Part shown: piece by piece, positions 23,431-36,700 of the stretch
How positions within the stretch are numbered: position 1 is the stretch's first letter
How the letters are laid out: the number at the start of each line of letters is the position of its first letter
Assembly (NCBI GenBank): GCA_037903355.1
Contig: JBAJFE010000014.1
Span: 1,674,001 to 1,738,000, forward strand
Reading direction: 5' to 3'
DNA length: 64,000 bases
Source: Trichuris trichiura
Taxonomy: Eukaryota > Nematoda > Enoplea > Trichinellida > Trichuridae
Notes under the pieces: model-generated
What the model saw: only the letters and a program-made list of their open reading frames with translations
Told to the model about the DNA's origin: nothing
Databases searched by the model: none
Made by a program: the position numbers and the translations under genes

Positions 23431-26400
23431 TAGGCAAAGATTTCCCTGCGGGTGCCCCAAGCACTTCCTTAGCAAGGCCAACCGTACGCTGCATAACTTC
23501 ACGGTATGAACAACCGATCTTATTTTGACTGTCTTCGTTTTTGTCCCATTTAAGTAACGTCGGTGTGAAATAGATCAGTTCCCCTAGTAGGATGCTACTT
23601 CTAAATCGCAAATGGAAAATCCATAAACGGAAGTCCACTTTTCCAAACTCTTCTGCTTTCAGACCAACCGTGTACACTGCGTTCTCCCGTTAAGGGTAGC
23701 TAGCCGTATTAATAATCATATTCAGCAGCTGTACCTTATCTGGTTTTATTTTCTACTAAAATTAATAATTCGTGTCGAACTTATCCAGTAAAAAGTTGCG
23801 TGATGAGGTGTTATCTATGCAACAGCTTCGTGCTTAACTTTGGCTGGATAACAAAAATGCATCAAAGTCCATCGCATATTCTGAACTGAAAGAAATTGGA
23901 TGGTAAGCAATTGCGTGGGGTAGTATTCCTAAGCGACTGTTAATGCAGAGAGGAAGTTGCACTTAAAGTGAGAATATGATTAGTGACGTCGAGTGCTTTA
24001 GCGTGCGTGTCAGTTGGTTTGCCAATATAAACCAATGCCGGTAAAAGGGTTCCCTCGGCATACTTAATTTTGGCAGTTAGTAAATTGCTTGTGGCTAAGA
24101 TTTAACAACAGAAAAGTGACCGCTGCTCGTTAAGTAGGAACTTTTCTTTCTTTCTTTCTTTCTTTTTTGACCTCATGAATGTCATATTTTTCTTGATGGG
24201 GATTGCTTGCAAAGAGACAGCTTGAACGAATGGCTCTTGAACGAAAAGCGGGGCCTGGATATCTTTTGCCGTTAAGCGGTTGCGGCTACGTCCAATTTTC
24301 GTGAATGGTTGTTTCACGCAAAGGTGAACTTTTCATAATGCATGCCCTCTTCCGATTGATCAGCATTGTATTCACTTGGCAGGGCGAAAATTGAATGAAC
24401 AACTGTCAGAATTGCGGACGTCTAAAATCATGAAATATATGGAGCAAATTCATTGCTCCAGTGGCCATCAAGGCTGCCATTTTCGGAATGGCGACTCCGC
24501 AGACTTTGCGCATTATCAAAAGCAGACGAAAAGAGACAGTGATTTACACGGGCTAACTTTTTCAGAAAGCTCAAAAGTGTTAGGCTTTCAGTCTTTACTC
24601 AGTTTTGATTTTGGTGACCGTCTTCGTTTCTTCACTGCGAGAAGATAGAATCGCTTAGAAAACACTAAACACGCTGCAGCGCTTACGTCTTCTCTTTCTA
24701 CCCTGGTTTGAAGTTTTTAGCCCGTAGGACTTATCGTGTATCGTAGAATATAAAGCAGCTTCATTTTCTCTTAAGCGATCGTCTGTACCGGGTTATTACC
24801 ACTACTGCCTGTCTAAGAGTGGGCAGAGCAAAAATCCGTGAAGGGAATGTTTAATTAAGGCGCATATGGCCATTCGCCCCCCAACTGGATGCATCATTAC
24901 ATCATGGGCTTCTCGGTGAGCCAATTTGGCTTCAAGCGACCGGTCGGTTAAGCAACAATGGCAGTAAGCCTTATCGTCCAGAACGGGTTGGTTGAGGTCG
25001 CGACGCCTGCGGTGCGATCAAAAAGTTAGCTGTGCCAGACGTCCGCGGTTCAAGCTCATTCAGGCCATTTGCCCTGCTAAGAAAAACAGGCGTTTTCGCT
25101 GCACTGACGTGTGAGCCCGGTTCAGCCAGTTCGCTGGCTGAGCACGGCCGTCAGTTGCTGTTCTGATCAGCTCGCTTAAGCAGTTGTCTGGGGTAAGGGT
25201 AGATCGACGAGTTTCCAAGAAAATCAACCGACAGAGAACATAGGCCTTTTCGCACCAGTGGAACACACGTACTTTATCCCGGTATGCCCTTCATTGTCAA
25301 AGTTTTACATTATGCAGTTCGAGATCATAATTTTCTTGTTTCCGTTTTTCTTTTGCTTATATATTGCTCTTAAGAGCATCATCTCATGTTCTCTTGCCTC
25401 CAAGTGGAGCGGAAGGTTGACAGCTCTTTAAGCAGTAACAAGGAATCTGTCTTTTCCTTTTTTGGATTTCACAAGGTGCAATTTAATTCTTTCTGTCAAT
25501 ACTAATTTGTTATTTTAATAATTTCATCTATCAACCTCCTGGGCTGAAGGCACATTCGATGATCGTCATATGTACTATTAATATTGCGGTTGCTGAAAAC
25601 ATAGCGTTTTGTAAGAGCGTTTAGAAACTTAACAGTTTATTCATAAACTGAAGGCCTGTTTTCTGTCAAACTTTTACGACGCAGCTTTCAGGAGCCTGCC
25701 GGTCCTGGCTTCATCGTAAGATGTAAAAGTAACGAATAATGTTCATACGCGACCCTGAGTAGGCGATCGGAGGAATTTTGGAAGCTACGTCGAAAAGACT
25801 TAACAGAAAACTGTCCTTCCGTTTAGGAATAAGCTGCTACAGTTGCTTTGCTCATTTTGCCTTTGCAAAGCCTACTGAGTGTGCGAAAGTCGAAGGACTA
25901 TACTACAAACACGATGCATTCCTTTTACGTATAATGCGTTGGTCATGATAGCGTCCAGGAATAACATACAGCCTACGTTTTAAACATTTGTCGACGGCGT
26001 CGAATGTTAATATTGTATACTGGAGAAATTCATCTAAGCGTTATCTCTTTTCCTCGATGAAAAATTCAGTTGATTATCGACTGATTCCTTTTATCCTTAA
26101 AATTTGCAGCCTGTTTTTGTACAAATGCATTAAATATTCATAAGAGCAATGAATGAAATTCGTTTCGTTTCGTTCCGCTTTCCACGCGCCACCGGCTGAA
26201 TTTAAAGCGCGAAAAGGTCCCACAATTGAACCGTTTCTCAAGAATTTCTCATCCAATTCGCCCTTGCATTTTTACGTTGTCTCTTGCCTTTAGTCGTACG
26301 CGTTTTCCACATCAGCAAAAAGATCAATATGTAAAATTATTCAAGATGGAATTGTAATTGATAGAACATCCGGTAAAAGAACTTCCATTCATACAGGCGA

Positions 26401-29400
26401 CTCGTCATCGTTTGTGCGATCGCTTGACGTGGCACTTGCGTACGTTCCTAACAAGTCGTTATTGCAACTAAATGCTTATTGCGAATTTCTTCCGACGACA
26501 TCTCTTGGAGGCTTTCTTGAGGATGCCAGTTTTCCCGCATCTCGAATTCCACCTATTTTTCAATTCCATTTTTGTGTACGGGGACTACAACTTGTCATTA
26601 CGAAAGATTTATTTAAAACAAGGCTCTCATGGCCTCATTGTCAACATCTGATCGAACCGTTTTTCGGTAAGTTTTTCGCGCTGGCAGTGGATAGTTTCCG
26701 TACAGAAGAATGAAAGTGCGTAAATCTCCTTCCATGGTTGGACCTGAATGTTCTTTGCTCCGACGTTATTTTAGATGACACGAAACGTGAACACTTGACA
26801 GGAAAACAATTGCAAAAGAGGCTTCCTCACCAAAACTGTTGCGGAAAGTTTTACGTAATAAATCAGTTGCTAAGTTTTCGTGGAGAGAAATCAATCAGTG
26901 CGGAAAGGACGCACCGTTATTAAGTTCTACATTTATTCATTCAGACAAAAACATTAATGACGTGAGTGTAATCATTAAGTCGGTCTCTTTTTATTTCAGC
27001 TAATTTTCGCATGGCATAACATTCCAGCTTCGCTTCTTCCTCTGTTCACCGCGTATATATATATAAAGTACCGTCGCTTCTGCTGACATCTGAATATGCA
27101 GTTGGTCTACACAATCCCATGGTTTATGGCTTTTATAACTAGTTCATTTCAAAAAGGTGGACGTTATCTTCTCCTGAGCTTTTGCGCATAAAGAGTAACT
27201 GCATACGGCTTCCCAACTACTAGCCACTTATCACGCATTTGGGTAGCGGTATTTAATTTTTCACCGGCTTTGCATTCACCAACATCGTTGGTTCCAGTAT
27301 CATGCAACGTTGGCTTATGAGACAGACAATGCTTAAGGTGAGGTACGGTTGTGTTGGGATCGAATTCCGCTCTAAAGGTTGTTTCCTGCCCGGTTGGCCT
27401 TCCAGGTTGCTTTTATGTTGGTACAAGGAAAAGTCTGTTCAGTAGCCGCCCATTGTGCCGGATGGCGATGCGTGAGTTTGTAAGCGGTCGAGAAGCACAG
27501 CGACTAAGTTTGTCTTGCGACTTAGGGTCATTGGGGTACAAATATTTGACATCGACTGCAACCTGTGTTCCCGCGCCAATTAGCCAGCGGATTCGGAGCG
27601 TCCAACTGCTTTTCTTCCATTTGGCCATTCAAACGGAGGCAGGTCCAGTTGCTAGCAATAGTTGCAGCCGTCAACAGACGCCTAAAGTACTTGATGCACC
27701 TTATTTCCCTTAGACTGCCATAAGTGAGCCCTTCTCAGGTGCCTGCACGCTTCGTACCGAACGTCCGGACAGGTGCGATGTCACTTTGTTTAACCGTGTG
27801 CTTATTTTTATGCTACCGCATCGATAGGCTGACCCAGCTGCCTTTCAAACAACATGACTTTTTTGAAAAGCGTTGGTAGCTGCTCAAAGTATAAAGTAAT
27901 GACTTTTGCAGCTCACAGAGGTTCCAAATGATGGATAGTAGCGGATGACGTTTATCAAAGAGTATGAATGACGCGCTTCCCTATTCTCACGAAAGCTGCT
28001 GGTCTGCGTACTTCCATAATGTGCTCCAATTCTCTTATTAACAGCATGGCAGAACGAGTAGCTTCAAACCACAATGTGACTCCGCGGTTTTATAAGGCTC
28101 CCGCCGTGCATTGATGGATCTCATTTCGCCAGTAACCAATTGGTGACGCTATGCTGCTCGTCAACAGTCTCAGTGCAATTATGTTGCCGCTATTTTCCAA
28201 GTAAGGCTATCCATGTTGAGTCCTCGAGTGAAGTTAACATCGATTTCCTGTCTTCCATCGTCAAACCGACGAAGGGCGCATCAGGAACATGGGTGACTGA
28301 AGGTGTACCTTGACAGCAGTTTAGGGGAGCATGTGCGCATTCTGTTAACACCGCTCCATTGCCATGTTAATTTAAGCTGCAGTGAGCTTATGTTGACAAG
28401 CAAGCAGCGCGAATCCCTTTGCGTCAGTGCTCAAAAGAGGGGCCCTCTTTTTGCTAGCCCGAATAGCGTTGTTGTATTTTCGCGCGACCATTGTCAAAGA
28501 AATCCTAAATATGAACCATAGCAATATTTATCAGTTCCTACTTGTAGATAGATACCTTTTTGCCGATTCCATGCACATTCGTGTTTTATTCTTCGTGTCA
28601 AATTGTTTCATCGATCTTGCAGTCGACAAGGACGAGCAGGACGTTTATTATCTATGCGGGCCATTGTTGCTTCCTGCTTCCGCCCAATTTTGCTCGTTCG
28701 ATTGCCTCGCATAGGCAGGCTTAAGATGGCTTGTTTTCAAAAGTGCCAGTCTTCAACTGGTCATGCGTTTCAATAATTTTCATTTCTCTTTCAGACTTCT
28801 CTAAGGATGAATAGTTTGCTGCTCAGGTAACTCCTCTTGCATTGCTCACGCTTCCTTTTTCAGTTTTTGTAAAATATCAAATGCCAGAAGCTTCCTTTTT
28901 TTCTTTCATTTGCTCTTTCCGCCAAAAGATAACGCGGTCATGTATTAGCGTATCTCTGTGCTGTTGTTCATCTATCCACCTGATAATCCATAGAATTGCC
29001 GCGCCGCGCTCCTCTTTCGTAGCGAACTGCACCAGTCAGGTATGCATGTATTCGGTGTCACTTTGCCGGGCGGTACCTGAAGGGGTTTGAGGCATTGATT
29101 TAGCTAAGAAGTCTACTGCGGAAGCAAAAGATCACAAGTTTAAGTACGTCTTACGGAATAAGCGTATTCAGAACACTGGCAAATGAGAATCAATTTTCGT
29201 CCTTTGGTTCATGTTAATTTTTTTTCTATCGAATTTCCGCTTTGGCTCTTGAGAAACAAAAGCGTTGGCGTTACGTTGCGCTCTTCTTTTTTGCTCACTA
29301 TTACGCTTCAAAGGTTCCAGCATAAGTAAGGCTACACATTAGTTCACCTTGCTCAATATGCCATTGAATTACCGACGGCATAGTCTACGGAAGGAGTATT

Positions 29401-32400
29401 GCCCAGTTGCTGTTAGTTTAGCGGCTGTAAACTTAGTTTGTTGCCGTCACAGGTTGTGATTGTGCATCGTCAATTTGTTTTTAGCTTATATTATCAGTTC
29501 TGATTGGCTGTTTTAAAGAAGGTAAATTCCGTTCCGATGCTTTGACGCACTCTCGGAGCATTGAGTGGTTCAATGCAATAAAATAAATACCGTTCAAGGA
29601 CCTTTTGGTAATCATCACGATTATCAAAAGAATTCTTCTCTTCGAAGCAGTTACTGTTTAGGGTTGGAATGCGCTAGACGACTTTCTCTGTTCTCACAGT
29701 TAGTTCAACGAATTCTTTGCTTTACTAAGCCTTGCTAATGCCCTTATAAAATTCATGTAATCCGCCATCACCTCACCTTGCAGAGTAAAACCTTAGAAAA
29801 CTGTAGTAGCGGTTTCTGAGGATTCGTTGGGAGAGCCTTATTGCCTGACCATGTCAGAGGGCTTAAGTCACGCCTCAGAAATGGCTGGTCTCCTCTTGTC
29901 GCAGAAAATGACTGACTTTCGTTTCACTTACCTTTGCTTCAAGTATGAAAGCCTGGATACCTGTGGTAGTCATGCGGCGTTATTAATAAAAGTGGAAAAA
30001 TGTTTTTAAGAACCTTTTCCAAGCGTCCTATCTTAAATTGCTCAGCGAAGAGGGTAGTGGCAGGCATCGTGAAAAATCGTTTAACAACAGCATGTTTGTG
30101 ATAGGCTGACTTGATTTAGTGTCCTGCTTACGTAAAAGATGTTTTTTATGTCTCCGTGCACACCTGCAGAAGTGTTATTAGACGCGAGTTCCTGTGATGA
30201 TGTCAATAGTTTTAAGGTTTGTTTAATAATTTGTGCTTTGCGCATGCTGTCAGCCTCAAGCTTCTTCACTTCATGTAGCTGTGCGCGGGAAGTCTGCGTT
30301 AGCATACTTCGACAGACTAAGGGATTTTTCGCTAGGCAGCGACACTTACGGGAAGCAAGTCAAATGACTGAGCTTGCTTCTTTCTGTCGCAATTTATAGG
30401 CCATCATCTAAGCAACTTGCTTTCATTCCTCCTGTTTCAACGGTAAAAAATGTCTTTGGACTTCTTCGCTAATGGAAGTCAACAGCTGGGGTAGTCTGAC
30501 AACGTTTTTGTCGCAGCGGAACTTCCTCTTCCACGTCGCTATCCTTTGAGGTTTGTTCATTGTTTTCATCCGACCGATTTTTCCGTGCACCTTTTTTTCA
30601 GCCTTGTAATCTTCCTAATTGACTTCAGTTGCAAGGTGTGCTGTTGCGCATATTTCTAGTGCTCGTGCAAAACTGTCAAGAGCAGCACTATGCAATTTTG
30701 GTCAACGTTGTTGTAATGCTATCATTGATCGTGCAGCGCAGCTTTTCAACGGCTGTGTAACTTCGACGTTTCCTTTCAGCTCTGTTCAGCTCTTTAATGC
30801 CAGAACCGTAGGTTACTCTTAATTGCATTGTTGCATTACATTTACATAATACAGTTTACGCCGGCAGTATTTGTGAATTTATAAAAGTAATGTCCAAATT
30901 CTGCAGGAAAATTCGCTTTTCTCTTTAGATTGTCTAATTAGTCGTTCAAAAACGAATAGAGTGAATAGCGGGGGAAAAGCCTTGCTAAAACCTTTCAGGT
31001 CCAATTTTCAGGTAGCTTAATCCTTCCTTTTCGAGTCCCGATAAGTTAAGTCGGTCCTTTGAGACCGCTTGAGCTCGCCTGTCGATGTGCAGTGCTCAGC
31101 AGGCATCAATTCCCAATGCTGGAACTGTTAATAATGATCGCCGTATTATTAATTGTCCTATCAATGCGTTTTCTCAATCCATCCAAATTTGTGCAGCAAC
31201 TGCTAAAATATACAATCTTGTCAATATTCTAATCGCCGAGCGTCAAGGCATATTCTTTTGCCCTCAGCATTTATTTCGCCATGAAGTTGTTGAAGTGTAT
31301 GTGGCTCGCTGTTCGTACTACCAGAACGTACGACAACACGGCGCTTTGCTAGCACGACCAGCCATAGAAATTTCCGACATGTTCGGTGACGAAATTTTCT
31401 AATAGTTTGCCCAGCAGGCATTTTTTCTATTATTAAAACTTCGGCATAATAGAACTTTATGAAGGTACTCCTAGCGAAGACATTTGTGTTTAACCATTAC
31501 AGGCTATGCAAAAGTGTGCTTTTTGTCCCTGTGAATGGGATCGACAGGCTGTCATTCTTTTTTAAAAATGATATGCCTACGGAGTGTTCTGAAACTGAAC
31601 CCGATTTCGTTGATTTTGTACCTATAAAGTTTACTTTCTTCATTCAACGCAAAATGCACTGGTTGTCCTGTGATAAGTTTTTGGAGTGCACTCCAACCTT
31701 TAACATTGCAAATTCTGGTATTTTGCTTGGTTTTATAGCTTGTATGCGTGTTCAGCGTAGTCAGTCGGTGCCATAAAGTTTTAACATGACACCTATCAAG
31801 TCTGCCCCACTATGTCTCAGTTTGGCTGTATGGCGTGCTCAGATTCGTGCATGAAGTTCGTAACGCTGGCAGCATTGACACCGTTTGTGCTAGATGTAAA
31901 CAGCCGCATGGATTATTACGGAACCACTTTCACTGCTTTGTCCACGCTGTTGATCATCGGAATTCCGTTTACTCACGTGGTGTTGCGATCGTATTGCGTT
32001 CGCTTGTTTGCTGCATCACTTTCGTGGGAAACGATCCTCTGTCTTTTTTTCACTCCAGTCGAGCTAACAATGGAGTAAAGATAAGATAGCAGCAAAGGTT
32101 GCTAGCGTCAACGGCGGCAACTCGTTTGAGCAGAGCTGCTGTTGTTCCCAACCCCGATCAGTTTCCAGCCGCCTTTGTGTATGTTCTACTTGACCAGCGG
32201 ATTGTTTACAGAAGCTGCAAAAGTACGCCTTGAATGTTGGACCGGTTTCAATAGTTTAAAAAAGGGCGTTTGTTTTCCGCGCGCAGTATTTATTGCGCTT
32301 TGCTGCCTCGCGTTGCTGAAGAGGATGAGAAAAAGCAGGATTTGATGGGTGCTACTTTTTACATAGTTTGAAATTAGAGCTCGTCCTTTATTTTAACGTT

Positions 32401-33650
32401 AACTTGCGTTCTGCCAAGTTTGCTATTTATGCATCTAAGGAAAAGGGCACGCTTGACATCAATCTCTTTTTGGACTGCGTTTATTTCGACTTGTCTTGTG
32501 GACGTGTTAACGCTAGTTCTTTCTCCGCATCGCGTTGCGTGCCGATAGCTTCAGTGGTTCCCGCTGAAAATATCATGCTTCAATGCTCGGCGAAACTCAA
32601 GCCCTCTTTTCATCAAGTGAATAATCAGATCGAGCTGCTCACGGTGAGGGTAATCTTTCCCCTTTGCTGGCGTGTCCACTGAAACTAGTTGCGAGTCGAA
32701 ATTGCCGCTCAGTTACGGACTTCTACGCCTCATCAATTTCACCTGGCCTAATTGGAGCAGTCGTTTTTCATTGTATTCATTCAGCTGAGGTGCTAGAAGG
32801 CCTTCCTTGCTCACAGATTGGCATATGCTGTTTGCTGTGACAGCCGGCTGGGCGTGCAGCTTGCTCGCTGTTGGAGGCCTCCTTTCCTCCGCTGGTTCGC
32901 TGCTGTCAGAATTCCCCTCTTTTCGTGTCCTTGTCATTTTGTTTGCCCTCCGCAGGATGGGATGAGCACGCAGCGAAAACTTAGGCGGGTCAATGAGGTT
33001 CCCAATCCAAGGAGCAGCATTGCGTACGTATAACGGATGCATCTCGTTGTCATTGTCGCTAAGTGTTGGATTACCAACCCTTTCTGGAATCCGATTAGCT
33101 TCGTTGCCGCGTGGAAGACAGGCAGTGCTCTCGTGGCTTGGTTGGCAGACACGACAGCTTGCCGAAATTGAGTCTGGTCATGGACGGCGGTTTTTGCGTA
33201 ATTGCCTTTCCATTCTTACCAAATTAGTACCATTGAATGTGGACGTCCGCTGACCACGACTGACCTTGTTGTTCAATCTGCTCAGTCGTCTGTGACCATG
33301 AGTAGGGCAAACAAGTGTGCACGGCTGCCTCTCAACAACCATCTTCTCTGCTGCCGCGGAGTTTCGTCCGCTATTCAAGCAATCTTTTTCAGCTCGCCAA
33401 CGTTATCTGTCCTTTAATACAGACTGCTCATTTGAGCCAGATATGCTAAGCAAAGGGACAACTGTACATGCATAAAGATAGCATTTTTCAAAAAAGATTG
33501 ACATGCCAAGCTAAGCCTATTCTTTTCCTTAATTTTAAATGGCAGTTGTTGCTATTCCGTCACAGCTTCAACGCTTGCGATGACACCGTTTATGCGAAGC
33601 AGCATTGACACGCGTTTGGCAACTACTAATTTTTATTTTACTTTGCATTA
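23431..33650. other. Large gene-poor block with unassigned open stretches
   Basis: About 10 kb, somewhat GC-richer than the flanks, with no recognised gene. The longest plus-strand stretches are about 26296-26713 (about 140 codons, after a CCTTTAG acceptor), 27351-27713, and a run of five between 31085 and 32682. Simple repeats include (TTTC)n at 24142-24166 and (TA)n near 27055. ORFs of 100-140 codons are expected by chance in this much sequence, so none is called. The block also serves as the 5' region of the Kirre gene. Confidence 0.4.
24142..24166. repeat. TTTC microsatellite
   Basis: Run of TTTC units directly readable in the plus strand. Confidence 0.8.
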
Positions 33651-33657
33651 TTTGCAG
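33651..33657 (+). promoter_or_regulatory. Splice acceptor upstream of the Kirre start
   Basis: TTTGCAG lies 50 bp before the first in-frame ATG (33708), and the frame is open from the acceptor. It implies either an upstream 5' UTR exon or, in a nematode, a spliced-leader trans-splice site. Confidence 0.45.
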
Positions 33658-33707
33658 GATTTCCTGATGAGTCGACGGCCCTTACTTACTCGACCGTTGA
33701 AATTTGG

Positions 33708-36700
33708 ATGTCCCGCGCAATCCTTGGCGTCGTGATGGTTTTCAGGCTTAGCTGCGTTCTGCTAACGCTCCTTGTTCGGATAGTTGCCGGCGATTCGCAG
33801 CAGCAACGCATTGTTGAGGAACCATCAGACACCCGAGTGGTCATTGGCCATACTGCGCTGCTCAGATGTCGAGTGGACAACCAAGTGGGTGTAGTGACTT
33901 GGTCAAAAAACGGGTTCCTTTTGGGAGCTGAGCGATCATTGCCTACGTACCCTCGTTACGCTATGATCGGCTCCAGCTCCAGAGGTATTGCTTTTGTACT
34001 TCTCTTCTGACGGTTATCCCTTATTTGTATCTGCTGCAGGCGAGTACAACTTAGAAATTAAAAATACGTCCTTGTCAGACGACGCAAATTACCAGTGCCA
34101 GGTATCCGGCGTCAGTTCCCTATCCCTAGTTTCCAAATCGGTTCATTTGACCGTCTTGGGTATCTTACAGCTCCGGCGGAAGCTCGCGTAAAGCTTCTTC
34201 ATTGCAGTGCCCCCTTCTGAGCCACGGTTGGAAAACTTTGGTTCAGTTATAACAGCTGTGGAGAACGAAGAAACTGTGGTTGTTTGTTCATCGGACGGCG
34301 GAAAGCCTGCTCCCAGCATCCAGTGGTTTGTGGCCAGTCAGGACAATGGCCTGGACATAATACGTACGCTCCAACAGGCAGAAGACGCTGTGTCTTCCAG
34401 CAGTGGCCAATTGTTCAAAGTCCAAAGCCACCTAACGTACGGGACACTTTTATTGGAATATTGTAAATTCGAACGTCACTGTCGTTTCAGATACATTCCG
34501 AAGAAAAATGAAGATGGCCATTTTTTAGTTTGCCAAGTCAGTCATGAAGCATTGATGAATCCAATGCTGACCGCAGCTGCGTTGACAGTTCATTGTAAGT
34601 ATGATGCGGCCTTTATTTCCCAACCAATTCTACTCTACGAGGTACAGTCAATCATTGTTAGGGCTGTTCTTAACAACTGAGTTTCCATTCTCACTAATTA
34701 TCCCTTGCAGCCAGGTACATTTCGGTTGACCTGCAAGAGTGCATCTCGTTTCAACGTTACCGTATTTCGTAATTCGCATGCTTTCTTCTCGTGGGAAGTC
34801 CATTGTGTGACGATTGGGACACTTTAGTGCTGCTCTCTTTGGGTAACATGCCTACGTGATTCAATTCAAAATCCGTCGCAAAATCACGAGGAGTGCTGTG
34901 ATGCGTAGAAAATTTGAGGCTCTAATAGTGCCTTGTTTTTTTTCAAGTCATCGGTAGATTGTTCTCCGAACAGATGTCAATAGTTTAGGCGACCCTTAGC
35001 TTCCAGCCAACTGTTTTGAAGCGTTTTAAAACAAAAAAGCAGCTAGGTTGTAATGTGGAGAAAACTGTGGATTTGTTCCATGAGCTTGACTGGGAGCATC
35101 ACTAGGTCAAGAAAAAGCTTTTCTTTTATCTGAAGGGAGATAATGCTTGTACAAAGCAAAGGAAATGAGTACAGTACGACTTATAAAAAAGTTAATTAAT
35201 ATACAGTTGCGTTAAGTCTGGTGGCGTGCTTCATGTACTGGTAGAATCGTGAACGTGCTTGCCTCCTCCCTTTGCTTGACGTCAAGGTACCTGTTTTCGC
35301 AGTCATTTAGTTAAAGCGTTCGGTTAGCGGCAATTTAGGCACAAGTCAGCCATCAGCTGCCATTAAATCTTGGTGATACTTCCACTGCGCCTCTGCGATT
35401 TGAACGACGGCATTCCCTGCCTTTGCTCTGCCGTCCAGTCCTTTGCTTTTGATTTATGCCCCAACTAGTGCCATGCACTCATGTGTGCATAATTGATTTC
35501 GGAATCTGAGATTTTCTCGTTACTGCATTTCTAATTTCTGCTTGCTGAGACGCCTACAAATTGGCTTGAGATATTGCTGTGCATTTACCTTAACAGTTTA
35601 GCTTCTGCTTTTAGATGGAGCAGAGTTCTACAGCAACAAAGTGGTGTGACTACTGCACCCGTTTAATTTCTGCAAATAATTCAAATATACTTTTTTTTGA
35701 TAGTATGAATAGTCATTGTCGGTCATCGGCAATTTTGTAATCTGCTTCGCGAAGGGTGGATCGTACTGCAGGTAACCTGTTCACATGCTCCTTCGCGGCC
35801 TCTTGACGTTTGTACTCAATGCCAACCAGGCTTAAGGCTTTATTTTTTTGATGAGTTAGTGAAAATGCTTGACAAATCAGCAAGAGATTTATTTCGAGAA
35901 TATTGAAATAAAGCGTCATTTGGTTGCATGCCGTAGCGGACTAGCCTGAGAGATGTTTACAATCTCATGTTGAAGTTTGTGCTGCTATTCTCAATTGCCG
36001 GCCTCGCTTGCTTACTGCTCTCCACTCATTTTACCGACATTTCCTGTAGACTGGTTTGAAATTTACCTTGGTGCTTAACCCTTCCGAGGGAAGAGAAAAC
36101 AGTAGGCCTTTGATTATAACTGTGGCTCAGCAGTATTCACAGCAGGAAATATTTCGACATTTGGATGTCATATGTCATGATACGTCTAAAGAACTCTTAT
36201 AGGCATACCCTGAGATAGACATTCCGTTTTATTTTATCTAGGGACAAGGGAAAAGGAAAGAATAATGTCTATTCATACTTTTTTCATTTAAATTAACTCT
36301 GTTCAAGTGGCTTATGTTATCATTGAAATAAGATCCTGGGGCTTCAGGCTTTAATACTGCCTAAAAAAGACCCACAGTAACACTAGACATTTGGTGGGGG
36401 GAGGTTGGTGATGTAACCAGATACTTGCCAAGGCTGCTTAGCTTAAATGTAGCCGAGTTCAAATCGTACGTTCTAACGCGGTCTTTTGGTCATGAAAACT
36501 AGCCATGTTCTTCCTGGTCAAACGCGGGAAAGCTAAAAGTGTTTACTAAACTTCAGTTTAATAGAAACTGCCTACGAAATGGAGAATGTAACGTAATGAA
36601 TTTTATATTAAGAAAAGAGGCCTAAAGTTTTGGCCGCACTATGTAAATTTTTATCTTACGAAGCACGAAATAGGGGTGCAGCAAGAGAGTAGAGCACTGC

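Noticed and set aside
30081..30305. Minus-strand coiled-coil-like frame (QLHEVKKLEADSMRKAQIIK)
   Set aside because: Tempting composition, but only 74 codons with no splice-supported neighbours or family match.
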